DNA from: Neocallimastix lanati (nom. inval.)
Lineage: Eukaryota > Neocallimastigomycota > Neocallimastigomycetes > Neocallimastigales > Neocallimastigaceae
DNA length: 64,000 nucleotides
NCBI GenBank assembly: GCA_016946835.1
Contig: JACVTC010000034.1
Span: forward strand, 372,001 to 436,000
Direction of reading: 5' to 3'
In this document: positions 23,915 through 36,600 of the stretch, in pieces
Numbering within the stretch: the first letter of the stretch is position 1
How the letters are laid out: every line of letters begins with the position of its first letter
Notes under the pieces: model-generated
Told to the model about the DNA's origin: nothing
Database searches by the model: none
The model's input: only the letters and a program-made list of their open reading frames with translations
Translations under genes and position numbers: made by a program

Positions 23915-24473
23915 TGGTACGTTATTTTTATATATTGTACCTTTTATATGATTTGGGGAAAGCAAGTTGTAAAACTATAAAATAATATATTCTAATAAAA
24001 GAAATAAATAAAAAAATTATAACACAAAATTAATAATAAATTTTAATAAATAATAATGTGTTACTTTTAAGTCTTTATTTTATTTATAAGTTTTGTTCTT
24101 TAAATAAGTACATTTAAATTTATTATAACTTTATTATATCTTTAAATTTATATTTTAATAATAATATTAACCAAAATATCCTAAATATTTATTCACCCGA
24201 ATAAATATTTTATAATTCCTATTCTAACTATTATATTCTTTAAAGATATTAAATTTTTAAGTTCCTCCTTTGTTAATATTTTATCTTTCACTTATTTTTA
24301 TACTATAATTTATCTTAATTCTTATTGGTTATCTATTAATTAAAATTATTTTTATTAATATTATATTTTTATATACTAATTAAACCTTATACCTATTATA
24401 ATAAAATAACTAAAGAATTATTTATTTTCTTATATTTTTAATAATTTATTCTATTTTAGTGAGTAACGTACCA
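23915..24473 (-). repeat. Element A 3' LTR
   Basis: 559 bp with ends TGGTACGTTA and TAACGTACCA. On the internal side, the minus strand shows a purine-rich run with GTGGGGGCG just before the LTR (24474-24485), the expected polypurine tract. Confidence 0.85.
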
Positions 24474-24485
24474 AGACGCCCCCAC

Positions 24486-24732
24486 TTTGTCTAGACTTCG
24501 TCCCTTGAAGTCGTGATTTATGGATATAATGAATAAAAATTTTTATAAAAATTAAAAAAAAATATTATTATATTCTTTAAATTTTTTTTTTTTTATATTT
24601 GAACTATTTAACTATATAAATTTTTTTTTTTTTTTTTATAATATATATATACAATTTCATACAATAATGTACATGTATACATTACATATATGTAATTTTA
24701 TACTATATTGTATATGCATATATATATATATA

Positions 24733-24767
<35 letters not shown>

Positions 24768-25309
24768 GTAAGTAAATTGTAAAATTATGTTATATTGTTT
24801 ATAAAATTTTATAAAATTACATACTTGTTTACTAATTTAAAATTTAATTTATATATATTCTGTCTATATATCTTTGTATATTTTAATATTATATTTTACT
24901 ATTCTATTTTACTATTCTATTTTACTATTCTATTTTACTATTCTATTTTACTATTCTATTTTACTATTCTATTTTACTATTCTATTTTACTATTCTATTT
25001 TTACTATTCTATTTTAATTTTATATTTTACTATTATAATCTATTATTATATTTTTATTATATTTTATTATTTATATCTAATAAAAGAAATTACTGGATTA
25101 GAAATGTGAATTAATTTATTAAACTTTTCAACAATAGCTAAATGTTTATTTTTGTAAGTTGAAATTCAAACGCGTTTTTTTTTTTTTTTTTTTTTTTTTT
25201 GTCGTTATCTATATTCTGAAGATTATATAATTGTATTATTTATCTATCTCTATAATTTTTTTTTTAAAACGTGTTATTGTCAGGAAGTTATAGGTTGTAT
25301 TAAAATATA

Positions 25310-25343
<34 letters not shown>

Positions 25344-25443
25344 TTTTTGATAAAAACCATATTTATTTTATATATATTATTTTTTAATTTATAATTGATA
25401 ATAAATATTGATAAATAAAAAAATTCATATGTAAATATTATTA

Positions 25444-25478
<35 letters not shown>

Positions 25479-25579
25479 CATTCTTTGATTATCTACTTAT
25501 TAAAAAAAAACTTGCTATAAATATTGTTTTAATTATTTAATAATTATTGTAAATATATTTATATTATCTGATAAGTATC
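24486..25579. repeat. Element A 3' untranslated region with simple repeats
   Basis: Low-complexity stretch inside element A. It has a 13-bp tandem array (unit CTATTTTACTATT, about nine copies, 24895-25015), TA runs near 24715 and 25305-25325, and four long T tracts at about 24737-24765, 25177-25200, 25327-25350 and 25443-25471. T tracts on this strand are A tracts in the element transcript. Confidence 0.75.
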
Positions 25580-28500
25580 TTAGTCTTCATTTGTGAGGTT
25601 TAGTTCCGTAAAGTATGGAATAATATTCTTCAGGTGGATATTACGTTCTGCTAGTTCACCAGTCGTTGGGTCGCATACTGTCACTGTGTTTAATTCTCTT
25701 TTAACAATTTGTAATGGTCCTGTGAAGAATGGGTCTAGCTTCCTTCGATTAAATACTTTCACTAATACTAAGTCCCCTGGTTTATAGTCACTTCTCATTC
25801 TTTTGATTTGTTTCCTTCTATCGGACCAAAGTTTGTTTGCGGTTTCAATATTTCTTATGGCTTCCTTTATCCACTTATCATGTATCAAAAATTTTCTGAG
25901 CCAGTACTCTTCATCACTTTCCCATTCATTTTTCTTTTCAATATTAATGGATAATTCGAAAGGTTGTATATCCCTCCTTCCATACAATAATTCGAAGCTA
26001 CTGTGTTTTGTAACTTCACTTTTACAAGTACGTAGTGTTCATAAAGCACTATATAAAGTCTCATCCCAATGCTTATCTTTTTTTCCCAGGATTCGTAGAT
26101 ACTTCCCAATTTCTTTGTTTCTGTTTTCAACTTCTCCATTCGAGGCTGGATGGTAAGTTGAAATATAGTGAACATAAACATCGTGTAGATCTAAGAATGC
26201 TTTTGTTTTATCTGCGGTGAACTGTGGACCATTGTCTGTTACCAGTATCTCAGGGATACCATGTCTTGAGAATACTTTCTTTAAAAAGTTTATCACGTCA
26301 TCTGCTTCCGATGTTACTAATGGTTCAGCCTCTACCCATTTGGTTAAATAGTCAACTAGAACAATTATAAATCTATTACCTCTTGGAGTTTCTGGTAGGG
26401 GTCCAATTAAATCGAGTCCAACTCTTGAGAAGGGTATCCTGGAGAAGTGGCATTATCTTCTGGAAATTGATTTAATGTTTGTGGCTTACATGTTTGGCAT
26501 TTGTAACAACATCGAATATAATTATTAATATCCTTTTTCATATTTTTCCAATAATAATCTCTTTTTAGTCTGTTGTATGTTTTATATACTCCCTCATGGC
26601 CAATTTGATGAGCTTGATCAATTAATGTTAATTTTTCTTCTATGCTTTTCACTATGTACCTTAATTTATCGCCTTGTTTATAATATTCTTTGCCATCAAT
26701 AATTATTATTCTTTTTTTGATATAATCTTCTATAAATTTATTAATACTATTACTATTATTATTATTATTATCACTTATACCATTATCACTATTATCAACT
26801 TCATTATTATTGTTATATATAATATTTATTGTTTCTTTAGGTTTATCAGAAGTTTCCAATCTAGACAGGGCATCAGCTATGACATTCTTCCTCCCCTCTT
26901 GATATTCGACTTTAACATTCAAGATAGATAATTCCGTAACCCATTTGAGATGTCTACTATTGGTAGGTTCACGATTATTAAATATACCAACAAGCGGTTT
27001 ATGGTCAGTATAAACTATAGTTATAAAAGAATTACCAGTGATAAATTGTTTAAATTTCTGAACACAATGGAAGACAGCTTTACCTTCCAGGTCAGTAATA
27101 CTATAATTTTCTTCCGATTTACTTAATGATCTACTTTCATAAAAAATAGGAACCTCAAGATTATTTTTATCTCGTTGTAGAAGAACACCTCCTAGTCCAT
27201 CTCTAGAAGCATCGGTACGTATAATAAATGGTTTAGAAAAATCTGGGGGAGTTAATATAGGTGCTTGTATTAATTTATTTTTTAATTCTTCAAATGCTTT
27301 AATACACTCTTCGGAAAAGTTAAATATCGAGTTCTTCTTTAAAAGGTAAAATAATGGTTTTGCTATTTGAGCAAAATTTTTAATAAATTTGCGATAATAT
27401 CCTATAGCACCAAGAAAAGATTTAAGTTGTGTAGTATTTTTAGGTGGTAACCAATTAACAATTGTTTTTACTTTTTCCGGAATAGGAGAAATACCATCTG
27501 TCGAGAGCTTGTGACCAAGTAGTGAAACTTCTTTTTTAAAGAATGAACATTTTTCCAAATTAATTTTTAATCCATTGTCTTTTAGTATCTTAAAAACACG
27601 ACGTAAGTGTAAAATATGTTCATTTATATCTTTAGAAAATATAACTATATCATCAATATAAATAAATACACATTCACCGATTAATTCAAAAAATATTTTG
27701 TTCATTTCTCTCTGAAAGGTTGCTGGGGCTTTACATAAACCAAATGGCATTACTCTGAAGTTGTAATTGCCATACATTGTGGTAAATGCAGTCTTTTCTT
27801 TATCTTCGGGAGCCATTGGAATTTGGTGGTATCCTGAAAAAAGGTCAATCGTAGACAGGATTTGTGAATTATTTCCGATTTGCAAAAGAATTTCATCGAT
27901 CAAAGGTAATGAATATGAATCTTTAATTGTTATATTATTTAATTTACGATAATCAACGCACATTCTCCAATCTTTATTATTCTTTTTAGGTACTAAGACA
28001 ACAGGAAAGGATCAGGCAGAGAAAGACGGTTCAATCAACCGATTATTGATTAAAAATGTAAGTATTTCCTTGAGAGCCATAGATTGAGCCTTAGAAAGTT
28101 TATATGCTTTCAGTTTTATTGGTTTAGCATTTGGAATTAAATTAATTCTATGTGGTAATAATTTAGAAGTTCCAAGGTCATCAGTCTTCACAGCTAATAT
28201 GTCTTTAAAAATTTCGAATAGCTTCTTTATAGAGTTCTTATGTTCACTAGGTACGGCATTAATAATATCATTTATTAGATTTTCTTTAACATTAATAGTT
28301 TGTTCTAATTGTTTATCTTTATTCTGAATAACTATAGTAAGTAGTAAGGGTGTAGATGCATTTGTGTTTTCTTTATTAATTTCTTCTCCTGAGTCAATTG
28401 GATTTTTCAGATTAATATCGTAGTAAAGGTCAGCTAATTTCTTGTAAGCATTATCTTCATTAATATAATACAATGAGTCATTAACTAGGTTAATATCAAA

Positions 28501-29703
28501 CCTATTTTTCTTTAATGAATCAACTCCAATTAGAATGTCGAAAAGGTCATCTTTTTCAATTACTCTAAAATAATCTTGGAAAGTCTTGTCTCCTATAGTT
28601 ATTTCTAGCTCATATATTTCGGATTCAATTGTCGAGTTTGAACAAGCTTGAAAAATAGTTTCTGAGATTCTTCCTATGGCAGGTTTGTTTATATTATATT
28701 TTTCTAAAGCAGATCTTGTAATAGCATTAACACTAGCGCAAGTATCTAAAAATATCTCACAATTGGTATTTTCAACTTTTCCTTTTACTTTAATTATTTT
28801 AAATTTATTAACTATTGTCATCACATTATTAATAGCATTACTTTTAGGAGTAAGCTTCAAAGCTTTACTAAATGCTGTTCTGAATTTTGGGAATAGATCA
28901 AGTAAGTATCCTAATTTAGTAATAACTTCAGTAGATGCAACTTCTTTTAATAGATCTTGTATTAAATAATCATCAAATTGTTCTATTAATTTAATATGTT
29001 TTTCATTAGATTCTTTGTTGTTACTTAATGAAGGTGGAGATTTCTTTGCATTTTCAATAATATCTTTAATTCTTTCTTCATGATTGTTTCTTTTACTCGT
29101 TCTAATATTCTTCTCGGCTATAATTGAAGGATCTAAGTACTCCAATTTTTCGGTTTGATTACTATTAGAGGTAGTTTTATTATTTTTATCTAAAGTAGTA
29201 TTCTTATCTACTGTATTTGTAGACTTATTTTTATTAATTTCATTATTTTGTATACTATCTTCAATATCATCTTTAATCATAATTACATCTTCAATTGGTA
29301 AAGTATTAGTTTCCATATTTTGATTCTTTTGGTTATGCACCTTTTTTTCTTCATCAAGACAAGCATCATATTTGTTGTTATGTCTCATAGCTGCTGTTTG
29401 AATCGGCGTCGGATTATTCTTTAATGTATCATTGGATTTCTCTTTATTATAAGGAATGGAACTTACGTTTTTTTCTTTTTGTTTTCTGACAGCTGGTGCA
29501 AGAACTTCAATTGGTTTATTAATATGTAAAGGTTGATAATTTGATATTGATTTATTATGGTTATTCATATTATTATTATTAATATATTTATTATTAATAT
29601 TGTTACTATTATTATTAATATTGTTACTATTATTATTAATATTGTTACTATTATTATTAATATTTCTATTATGATGATAACAATTATTAGCATTGTCTTC
29701 CAT
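25580..29703 (-). mobile_element. Element A pol region (fossil)
   Basis: Order along the minus strand: an Asn-rich linker, then a retroviral-type protease region (IFLDTCASVNAITRSAL, about 28720-28770), reverse transcriptase (CVDYRKLNNITI near 27930, FIYIDDIVIFSK near 27640), RNase H (IIRTDASRDGLGGVLL near 27190-27240), integrase zinc-binding domain (HQIGHEGVYKTYNRL, CCYKCQTC near 26490-26610), integrase core (VTDNGPQFTADKTK, HPASNGEVENRNKEI near 26110-26250), and a tail with FTGPLQIVK and RNIHLKNIIPYF near 25600-25740. The catalytic motifs are easy to read, so decay is mild, but the region is broken. Confidence 0.85.
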
Positions 29704-29741
29704 GTGGTTGGTTTGTTTACTGGAAGTTATCCTTCTCCCAT

Positions 29742-30922
29742 TTAGTGGTTTAAAGATTTGTTGATCATTCCCCTTTCTTCCATTTCCGCTAATTGTTTGA
29801 ACGAATAGGGGCAGTTTGAAGCCTTATGCCCATTTTGGAAACAACGGAAACAAGTAGTTTTCCTATTTTGGTAGTCTTTATTAAAACTTTTATTATATTC
29901 CTTATTTGGAATAACCCCTGGATTTCTATTTATGGTAGTTGTAAGTATATTAGCATCAATACCGTTATTATTGTCATATACGTTACTATTTTGAGAAACT
30001 GCGGTAGCTATATTGTTGGTATTGTTATCGTTACTAATATTATTGTTTTTATAATTGTAATTAGAGTTATTACTATTTTGTATCCTATTAGGTAAATAAT
30101 TATAATTATAGTTGTTGTTATCCATGATATTATTCATATTTTGATTGACGTTAGTATTATAATTATTATTGAGGTTCATAAATCTTGAACCATTACTAAA
30201 GTTTCGGTTATTCCTTCTAAAAGGTGGACGAAAATTATTATTGTAAATATTTCTATTAGTACTTTGATTTATATTATGTTTATAAGAAGGTTCTCCATAA
30301 AAATTCTGATAAAATGGGTGATTCATTATAGGACTATCCAAATTTTGCACAAACATTAAATTAGATCTATTCTTATTATTATCCTGCCCAATATTACTGA
30401 TTATTTCTTTTTCAGCTTCTTCGGATACTTCAGCTACCTTAAAAGCTTCAGATAAAGTTTCGCATTCGGTTGTCATAACTCTTGAACAAGGAAAGACCCG
30501 TGTACTTATAGCAGTAGTATAATCCTTTATTGAAATTAATTTTGATATTCTCTTGGTAGGCCTTTATATAATATTTTGTATCTATGATTAAATTTTTTTA
30601 TAGTTTCTTTATTATTAATTTTTAATGATTTTAATACTGCACATTTATCATTAGGTGTGATGTGCAAGTACTCCTCAACGGCAGCTTGGATTTCTTTGAA
30701 GCTGGGATATCTAACTTCGTTTCCATTCTTACTTTTTAAAGAGTTTAAGGCCCCATGCATGTCTTCTTCGACTGCTTCTTTGGCCCAGACAAAAATTCTT
30801 CTTGGTTCCACAACATCGTAGAGCTCCATCACTCTGACGAATTCATGCATCCATCCATCAACATCTTTTCCATAGTCGATGAGATTTGGTAATGCTTTCT
30901 GTAATTTGGCAGCGTCAATCAT
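29742..30922 (-). mobile_element. Element A gag region (fossil)
   Basis: Minus strand. The front part opens MIDAAKLQKALPNLIDYGKD and contains the Gag core with VDGWMHEFVRVMELYD and KFNHRYKILYKGLP. The rear part is Asn-rich with one CCHC zinc knuckle, CFRCFQNGHKASNC, near 29800-29845. The knuckle binds the element RNA in this family. The region is broken but well preserved. Confidence 0.8.
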
Positions 30923-31147
30923 GATAAATAGAATTTATTAAAAAAAAGTAATATAAAATAGTTATATTTATTTATAATATAATAATCGTTTTGTAAAAAA
31001 AAAAAATGAAGAAACAAAAAAAATAAAAATTGTTTTATAATAATACAATAAATGCTTTTGTACTATAAATATATAAAATAAAAAAAATGAATGAATTAAA
31101 GTAAAGTAATTTCTCTTATTATTTTCATATTATTTTATCTTGCTTCC

Positions 31148-31164
31148 GCCCGGATTCTCCACCA
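31148..31164 (-). promoter_or_regulatory. Element A primer binding site candidate
   Basis: On the minus strand, four bases after the 5' LTR, TGGTGGAGAATCCGGGC reads as the complement of a tRNA 3' end with CCA. Elements B and H have TGGTGGAGATATCGGG at the same place. The tRNA species was not identified. Confidence 0.65.
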
Positions 31165-31168
31165 ATTT

Positions 31169-31681
31169 TGGTACGTTATTTTTATATATTGTACCTTTTA
31201 TATGATTTGGGGAAAGCAAGTTGTAAAACTATAAAATAATATATTCTAATAAAAGAAATAAATAAAAAAATTATAACACAAAATTAATAATAAATTTTAA
31301 TAAATAATAATGTGTTACTTTTAAGTCTTTATTTTATTTATAAGTTTTGTTCTTTAAATAAGTACATTTAAATTTATTATAACTTTATTATATCTTTAAA
31401 TTTATATTTTAATAATAATATTAACCAAAATATCCTAAATATTTATTCACACGAATAAATATTTTATAATTCCTATTCTAACTATTATATTCTTTAAAGA
31501 TATTAAATTATTAAGTTCCTCCTTTGTTAATATTTTATCTTTCACTTATTTTTATACTATAATTTATCTTAATTCTTATTGGTTATCTATTAATTAAAAT
31601 TATTTTTATTAATATTATATTTTTATATACTAATTAAACCTTATACCTATTATAATAAAATAACTAAAGAATTATTTATTT
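31169..31681 (-). repeat. Element A 5' LTR, inner part
   Basis: Inner 513 bp of the 5' LTR. It ends in the target duplication TATTT (31677-31681) created by the chromovirus. The remaining outer part is 39734-39784. Confidence 0.85.
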
Positions 31682-32745
31682 TGTAAAGGATTTCTAATGT
31701 GGGTTAGAAATATATAAATTTTAAATAATTTAACTAGGTCAACAAGTCCTTATATAGTAATAAAAAGGATTAGATTCTTATAAAATATTGATCAAATAAT
31801 TATTGAAATAAAAGAATACTTTTTATTATAATAAACACTAATAAAATATTATAAAAATATATTTAAAAGTTTCTTTTTTATATTTATAACTTTTATTTAT
31901 AATTATTATTAATTAATTATTATTATTACTATAATAGATTATTCTTATATTAATAATCTTACAAAGATTTAATTCTAAATCAAATTAATGTCTTTTTATA
32001 TTATTTTCTAAAAATAATTATTATAATAATATTTATTTAATACATGTATTTTTTATATATATAAAACTAAACTATTTAATTAATAAACTATCTAAATAAA
32101 ATATAAAACTAAAGGAGATATTGTTTTTATTATTCATTATTCATAAGACTAGTCATTTTCATTATTCATATTGAGTCAGAATATTATTCTAAAGTCATTA
32201 TCTAAATAATTATAACTAATAAAAATAAAACATAATTGTTAGTAAAAATATAATATAATAATTCGTATTTAAACATAATATAATTATTTGTTATTAATGG
32301 ATAAATTATATAATAATTTGTATAGTAATGGATTAATTATTAAGGGGCCCTATCAAAATAATTTCTCCAATATTATATATATATTATTGATATTTATCCA
32401 AAACTTTGAATCACGATATCTCGTGAACCAGTGGAGATATCGAGCTAAAAATTTGATATTTTTCTTCTCGGAAGCTAAAGCTTCCGAATGAGCATAATAC
32501 CAAGCGCGAAACTCAATTATTTGGCGAGATATGACTCATTGAAGTGAGTCTTAAATCACACATTATTTTATTATTTAATTATTGAAAAATTTAAAATAAA
32601 TTTTTATATTTAAATTGTTTAATATGAATCATATTTAGTAATAATAAATAATATAATATTATATAATGAATTAATGACGATTGAATAATATTTTTGTTTG
32701 CAATTCCAAAGTGATTTCAAACTAAATCACCTCGTAATCGCGACA
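31682..32745 (-). repeat. Chromovirus 3' LTR
   Basis: 1064 bp, TG...CA. Just internal to it, the minus strand reads CAGGAGGAGCGA (32746-32757), a purine-rich tract suitable for plus-strand priming. It holds three hairpins (32414-32550). Confidence 0.9.
32414..32550. other. Three hairpins in the chromovirus LTR
   Basis: Stem 1: CGATATCTC/GAGATATCG (32414-32422, 32434-32442), 9 bp with an 11-base loop. Stem 2: CGGAAGC/GCTTCCG (32469-32475, 32480-32486), 7 bp with loop TAAA. Stem 3: GACTCA/TGAGTC (32533-32538, 32545-32550), 6 bp. The same set is at 39402-39538 in the other LTR. These are the most GC-rich parts of the LTR. Role unknown. Confidence 0.7.
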
Positions 32746-33639
32746 TCGCTCCTCCTGAAGAATCGAATTCCAGGCGACTGAATAATTCATATATTAGGAA
32801 TATACATGATAATATATTATGATTGACTCAATATATAGTTGAAATATAATTACAATATATAATATTGAAAAATTATTGAATAGAAATTAACATATTAAAA
32901 TATTGAAAAATTATTGAATAGAAATTAACATATTAAAATATTGAAAAATTATTGAATAGAAATTAACATATTAAAATATTGAAATATAGTTCCATATATG
33001 GTGAAAAATTTTTATCATAAATTCTAATTAATAATATTTTGTTGAAAATTTAAACTCTACTTATTATAGAATTGCATAAATTTAATTTAAATAAATTAAA
33101 AATTTCAAAAAAATAAATTTTTTATTTGAATATTATATATAATTGATTTTTAATAATATTTTTAATAATAAAATATATTCTTGAAAAATTTATTATAAAA
33201 TTATTGATATATAGAAAAATTTTAAAATTTTTTGAAAAAGCTGATTTTACTGAATTTTTTGTAAAATATAATTATTGAGATCTATTTTATTTTTTATCTG
33301 TAAAATGTGAAATTTGAAATTTAAGTAATTTTACTTGTAAATTTTAATATTGTATAATTATTTTTATATATTTTATAATAAAGATTTTGTGTAATTTATT
33401 TTTGAATATGCTCAAGTTAATTTTTTGAAATAAACTAAAAATTTAGTTTTAATTATTTTTTAATTATTTTTAATAAAATAAAATTGAAAAAATTTTTGAA
33501 ATTGAAATTCCATTTATTTGAAATTATTTTTGAAATTTAAATTTAATTAGTGAGATGAGTTTATGAAAATAATAAATTTGTATTACTAAGTTGATTTTTG
33601 GTACTTTATTATAAAAATTGATTAATAAATTGCTTTGTT

Positions 33640-36600
33640 TTAGAATTTCCTGATACTTTTGTTGAAATTAATTAACATTTCTTGATATTGAATATCATTT
33701 TCGATAACTGATGCTGGAACCCAGTTACATTGTTGTTTATAGTTGTATCTAACTTTGTATTCATACCTTTTCTCTTTGTAATTTGGCCTAAAGTCTAAGA
33801 TTTCAGTTATTCTAGCGGCTGTTTCTCTATACCTTGTCCTCCCTTTGAATTTTTCAGGAGTTGGAACATACGGTTCTAACTCAGAAACATGGAAAATTGG
33901 ATAATGTTTTGGGAATGGAGATTTAGAAATATCTATTCTATAATTACCATTCTTTAAAACTTCTAAAACTTTATATGGTCCATACTTACGAGGAGCTAAT
34001 TTAGCTGATTCAGCGGTAGTAAATGCTGGTGGAGCATTAACCCAAACTTTTTCACCTTCTTTAAATTCAGGAGCAATCATTCTTTTCTTGTCTGCAGCTC
34101 TTTTGTAAAGATCTTGAGCTCTTAATAAGACTTCTTTGACATGTAAAAAGTTTTTTCCTACATCTTCGATATATTCGAAATTAGAATTAGATCCTTGGAA
34201 TAAAAATATTTCGTCCATTGGTGGATGGAAACCATAATTAATGAAAAATGGAGTTTGTTTTGTAGACTCATGAACTGAATTGTTATAAACAAATTCTGCT
34301 AAATGTAGCCATTTAATCCAGTCATCATGGAAGAATGCTCTAGTGTAGCATCGTAAATATTGTGCGATGAATGAATTACATCTCTCAACCTGTCCAACAG
34401 TTTCGTGGTGATCAGTAGTTGCTATTTTTGAAGCAATTCTAAGTTTTTCTAATATTTCTGTCCATAAAGCACTTGTAAATTGAGAACCTCTATCAGAGTA
34501 AATGTCAGAAGGTAAACCGTGAATCCTAAATATTTCTTTTAAAAATGCTTCAGCAGTTTCTTCAGCTGTAGGTATAATTTTAAATGGTATTAAGTGAATC
34601 ATTTTTGAAAATCGATCCACAACCACCATAATTACTGTGTATTTTTTAGATTCAGGTAGACCGCATAAAAAATCAATTTCGATCGATCTCCAAGGTCGAT
34701 CTGGAATTTCAAGTGGTCGTAAAAAATCATACTTTTTATGTCTACTAGCCTTATTTCTTGCACAGTTTTCGCATGAATTAACGAAACTTGTTATATCTTG
34801 ATGCATTTTTGGCCACCAAAAATTTCTCATAATCAATTCTTCTGTACGTCGAATACCAAGATGACCTGCTGCGGGATTTTCATGATACCTTTTTAATATT
34901 TCTAGTCTTAATTTTTCAGGAACATAAATTAAATTACCATACCATATCATATTATTTTTAATTTTAAATTTATTCATCTTTCTAAAAGGTCGGTAGTAGT
35001 ATCCTTGACTAGCATTAATTGGACCAAAGTAATGATAGATATCATCAGCAGTACTATCAGTTTTAGTTGCTTCAATTATTTCTTTAATAAGTGTGTTGGA
35101 AATACCCATTAAACATGAAGATGGATCAATATTACTACTGTCTAAGATATATTCTGGTTGTTCATATTCGGGTTTTTGTAAATAATCTGGTCTGCGAGAT
35201 AAACTATCCGGTTTTCCATTCTTTTTTCCTTGTCGATAAATTAATTGGAAGTTAAATTCTTGAAAGAACATGTGCCAACGTTGTTGCCGTTGGTTGCCTA
35301 CCTTTCCGCCTAAAGTATAAATTAAATTTTTATGGTCAGTAAAGACCGTAACTTGATGTTTTGCACCAAGTAATAAATGTCGCCAGTTGGAAAAAGCACA
35401 TTTTATTGCTAAAAGTTCTTTTTCAGTGATTGAGTAATTTACTTCTACATTTGATAAACTTCTTGAATAGTAAGCAACAGGGTGAAGTTTACCTTCATTA
35501 TCCTTTTGAGATAGAATACCACCTATTGCATAGTTGCTAGCATCACACTCAACAATAAATGGTTTACTTGGGTCTGGATGTATTAATACAGGAGCGGTAG
35601 TAAGTCTATTTTTTAATTCTTGAAAAGCATTTTCGCATTTGTTATCCCAAATAAATTTATTATTTTTCTTTGTTAGGTTGTGTAGTGGTCTGGCGATTTG
35701 TGCAAAATTTTCTACAAACCTTCTGTAGTAGTTACAAAGACCGACAAAACGTTGTACATCCTTAACACATGTGGGAGTAGGCCATTCTTTCACAGATTTA
35801 ATCTTTTCTGGATCGGTAGATATACCTTTTCCTGAAATTACATATCCTAAAAATTGAACTTCATCTTTGTGGAATTCACATTTCTTTAATTTAGCGTATA
35901 AATTATTTTCTAATAATTTTTGTAAAACTTCGCGAACATGTTGTATATGTTCATCCAATGTTTTGGAGTAGATTAAAATATCGTCCAAATATAGAATTAC
36001 AGATTTTTCTAAGAATGGGCGTAAAACTGAATTTATAAATGATTGAAAAGTTGCAGGTGCATTTTTCAAACCGAAAGGCATTACGAGATATTCGTAATGA
36101 CCATATTTTGTGCGGAAGGCGGTTTTGTATTCATCACCTTCACGTATACGTATTAAATTATACGCTGAACGTAAGTCAAGTTTTGTAAAATATTGTGCAC
36201 CTTTGACTTTTTCGATAATATCATTGATTAGTGGTAGAGGATATGAATTTCTGACTGTTACGTCGTTTAATTTTCTATAATCGACGCAAAGTCGTAAAGT
36301 ACCATCTTTCTTTTTCTGGAATAAAATAGGATAACCAGCAGGAGATTCAGAAAGACGTATAAAACCTTTTTTCTCGTTATCTTTAATGTATTGCTTTAAT
36401 ACTTCGTCCTCTTCTTCAGAAAGTGGGTAAATAGGGCAGTAATGTAAGGTAGCATCCTTTTGTAGAACAATTTTACAGTCAACTAATCTGTGGGGAGGTA
36501 GTTTGTCAGCATTTTTCTTGCTAAAAACTTCAAATAAGTCTCTATAAGGTTCCGGAATATCTTCAATTTTGTCTTCTTCTTCATCAATTTCATCATCTTC

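Noticed and set aside
24795-25109. Open frame in the 13-bp tandem repeat as a membrane protein
   Set aside because: The Phe/Tyr/Leu pattern is only the translation of a simple repeat.
32288-32491. 67-residue open frame in the chromovirus LTR (also at 39276-39479)
   Set aside because: It is identical in both LTRs only because the LTRs are identical, and it overlaps the hairpins. No protein feature was seen.
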